Below, piece after piece: positions 63,549 through 64,000 of a stretch of DNA of 64,000 nt (its first letter is position 1; the number at the start of each line of letters is the position of its first letter). A model generated the notes under the pieces. It did not search any database and had not been told where the DNA came from. It worked only from the letters and a program-made list of their open reading frames with translations. A program made the position numbers and the translations under genes. This DNA is from Niabella yanshanensis (GTDB lineage Bacteria; Bacteroidota; Bacteroidia; Chitinophagales; Chitinophagaceae): NCBI RefSeq assembly GCF_034424215.1, contig NZ_CP139960.1, forward strand, positions 1-64,000. Direction: 5' to 3'.

Positions 63549-64000
63549 ATGCAGGCAATTTTAGGAGTCGTATTTCATTTTTTGGGTGGATTTGCTTCAG
63601 GCAGCTTTTATATCCCGTATAAAAAGGTTAAGGGATGGGCCTGGGAATCGTACTGGATTACCGGGGGCATGTTTTCATGGCTCATAGTACCATTGGTGGC
63701 CGCGTATTTAACGGTACCCGGGTTTATGGATATTATTTTCAATACACCGGGAGATACTTTGTTCTGGACGTATTTCCTGGGAGCATTATGGGGCATCGGC
63801 GGTTTGACTTTCGGTCTGGCTATGCGTTATCTCGGTGTCTCATTAGGAATGTCGGTGGCGCTGGGTTTCTGTTCCGCCTTTGGTGCATTAATTCCCCCGA
63901 TTTACCTGGACATGACTTCATCTGATGAAGCAGGTTCTTTCTCAGCCATGCTGAATAGTACAGGTGGTTTGATAGTACTGCTTGGGGTAGTCGTATGCTT
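63549..64000 (+). CDS. rhaT: L-rhamnose/H+ symporter RhaT, 5' part only
   Basis: The first 150 residues of a polytopic inner-membrane protein, cut by the right window edge. It begins MQAILGVVFHFLGGFASGSF with YIPYKKVKGWAWESYWI, the RhaT opening signature, and continues with hydrophobic helices (WLIVPLVAAYLTVPGFM, WTYFLGALWGIGGLTFGLAM, LGVSLGMSVALGFCSAFGAL). RhaT couples L-rhamnose uptake to protons. It starts 9 bp after the GH78 stop, so it is in the same operon as the aldolase and isomerase. This gene is the main evidence that rhamnose, not just a related deoxysugar, is the sugar handled by the operon. Confidence 0.93.
   Translation, partial: MQAILGVVFHFLGGFASGSFYIPYKKVKGWAWESYWITGGMFSWLIVPLVAAYLTVPGFMDIIFNTPGDTLFWTYFLGALWGIGGLTFGLAMRYLGVSLGMSVALGFCSAFGALIPPIYLDMTSSDEAGSFSAMLNSTGGLIVLLGVVVC

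Noticed and set aside
1-64000. CRISPR arrays, tRNA/rRNA genes, transposases or integration scars
   Set aside because: No regularly spaced repeats, no tRNA-like cloverleaf with CCA-end context, and no transposase or integrase motifs were noticed in any frame.

Overview
The window looks like part of the chromosome of a glycan-degrading Bacteroidota, probably of the Chitinophagaceae/Sphingobacteriia type. Evidence for this is four SusC/SusD pairs, many Cys-lipoprotein signal peptides, a hybrid two-component sensor of the polysaccharide-utilisation type, weak Shine-Dalgarno signals, and short ORF-to-ORF spacing. The genus is inferred, not demonstrated. No tRNA, rRNA, CRISPR array or insertion sequence was found.

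Layout: (A) 1-7595, the end of one SusC gene, its SusD, and a second full SusC/SusD pair with no enzymes attached, closed by a hairpin terminator near 7631. (B) 7797-11879, one hybrid two-component system regulator (propeller sensor, kinase, receiver, AraC-type HTH in one chain). (C) 12207-31780, SusC/SusD, a surface glycan-binding-type lipoprotein, an SGNH esterase, a DUF4998-phosphodiester glycosidase fusion, a GH71/99-like enzyme, a GH20 hexosaminidase, an alpha/beta hydrolase, a GH127 enzyme and a second GH71/99-like enzyme. (D) 32439-49899, SusC/SusD, two discoidin-type lipoproteins, an unassigned TIM-barrel enzyme, an unassigned (alpha/alpha)6 enzyme, a GH78 alpha-L-rhamnosidase, a GH38-type enzyme and an esterase. 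(E) 49972-52634 on the minus strand, an (alpha/alpha)6 glycosidase-like protein and a GntR-family regulator. (F) 52798-64000, a compact plus-strand operon: two-domain class II aldolase, xylose-isomerase-like sugar isomerase, GH78, third GH71/99-like enzyme, DUF4886 SGNH-like protein, GH78 lipoprotein, and the start of the L-rhamnose/H+ symporter RhaT cut by the window end.

How they fit: the outer-membrane SusC/SusD pairs and discoidin lipoproteins would capture a complex glycan, and the exported hydrolases would trim it. Three GH78 enzymes would release L-rhamnose, which RhaT would carry into the cytoplasm for an isomerase and an aldolase to process. The rhamnulokinase and lactaldehyde steps are not in the window. 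The mix of rhamnosidase, GH20, phosphodiester glycosidase, GH127, GH38-like and esterases points to a branched, decorated, rhamnose-containing heteropolysaccharide; its exact nature is unknown.

Most notable: a three-copy family of poorly characterised GH71/99-like enzymes; a fused tandem aldolase whose second half has lost every catalytic residue; a 25-bp near-perfect palindrome 11 bp ahead of that aldolase that is a strong operator candidate; and two enzyme-like proteins that I cannot place in a family.
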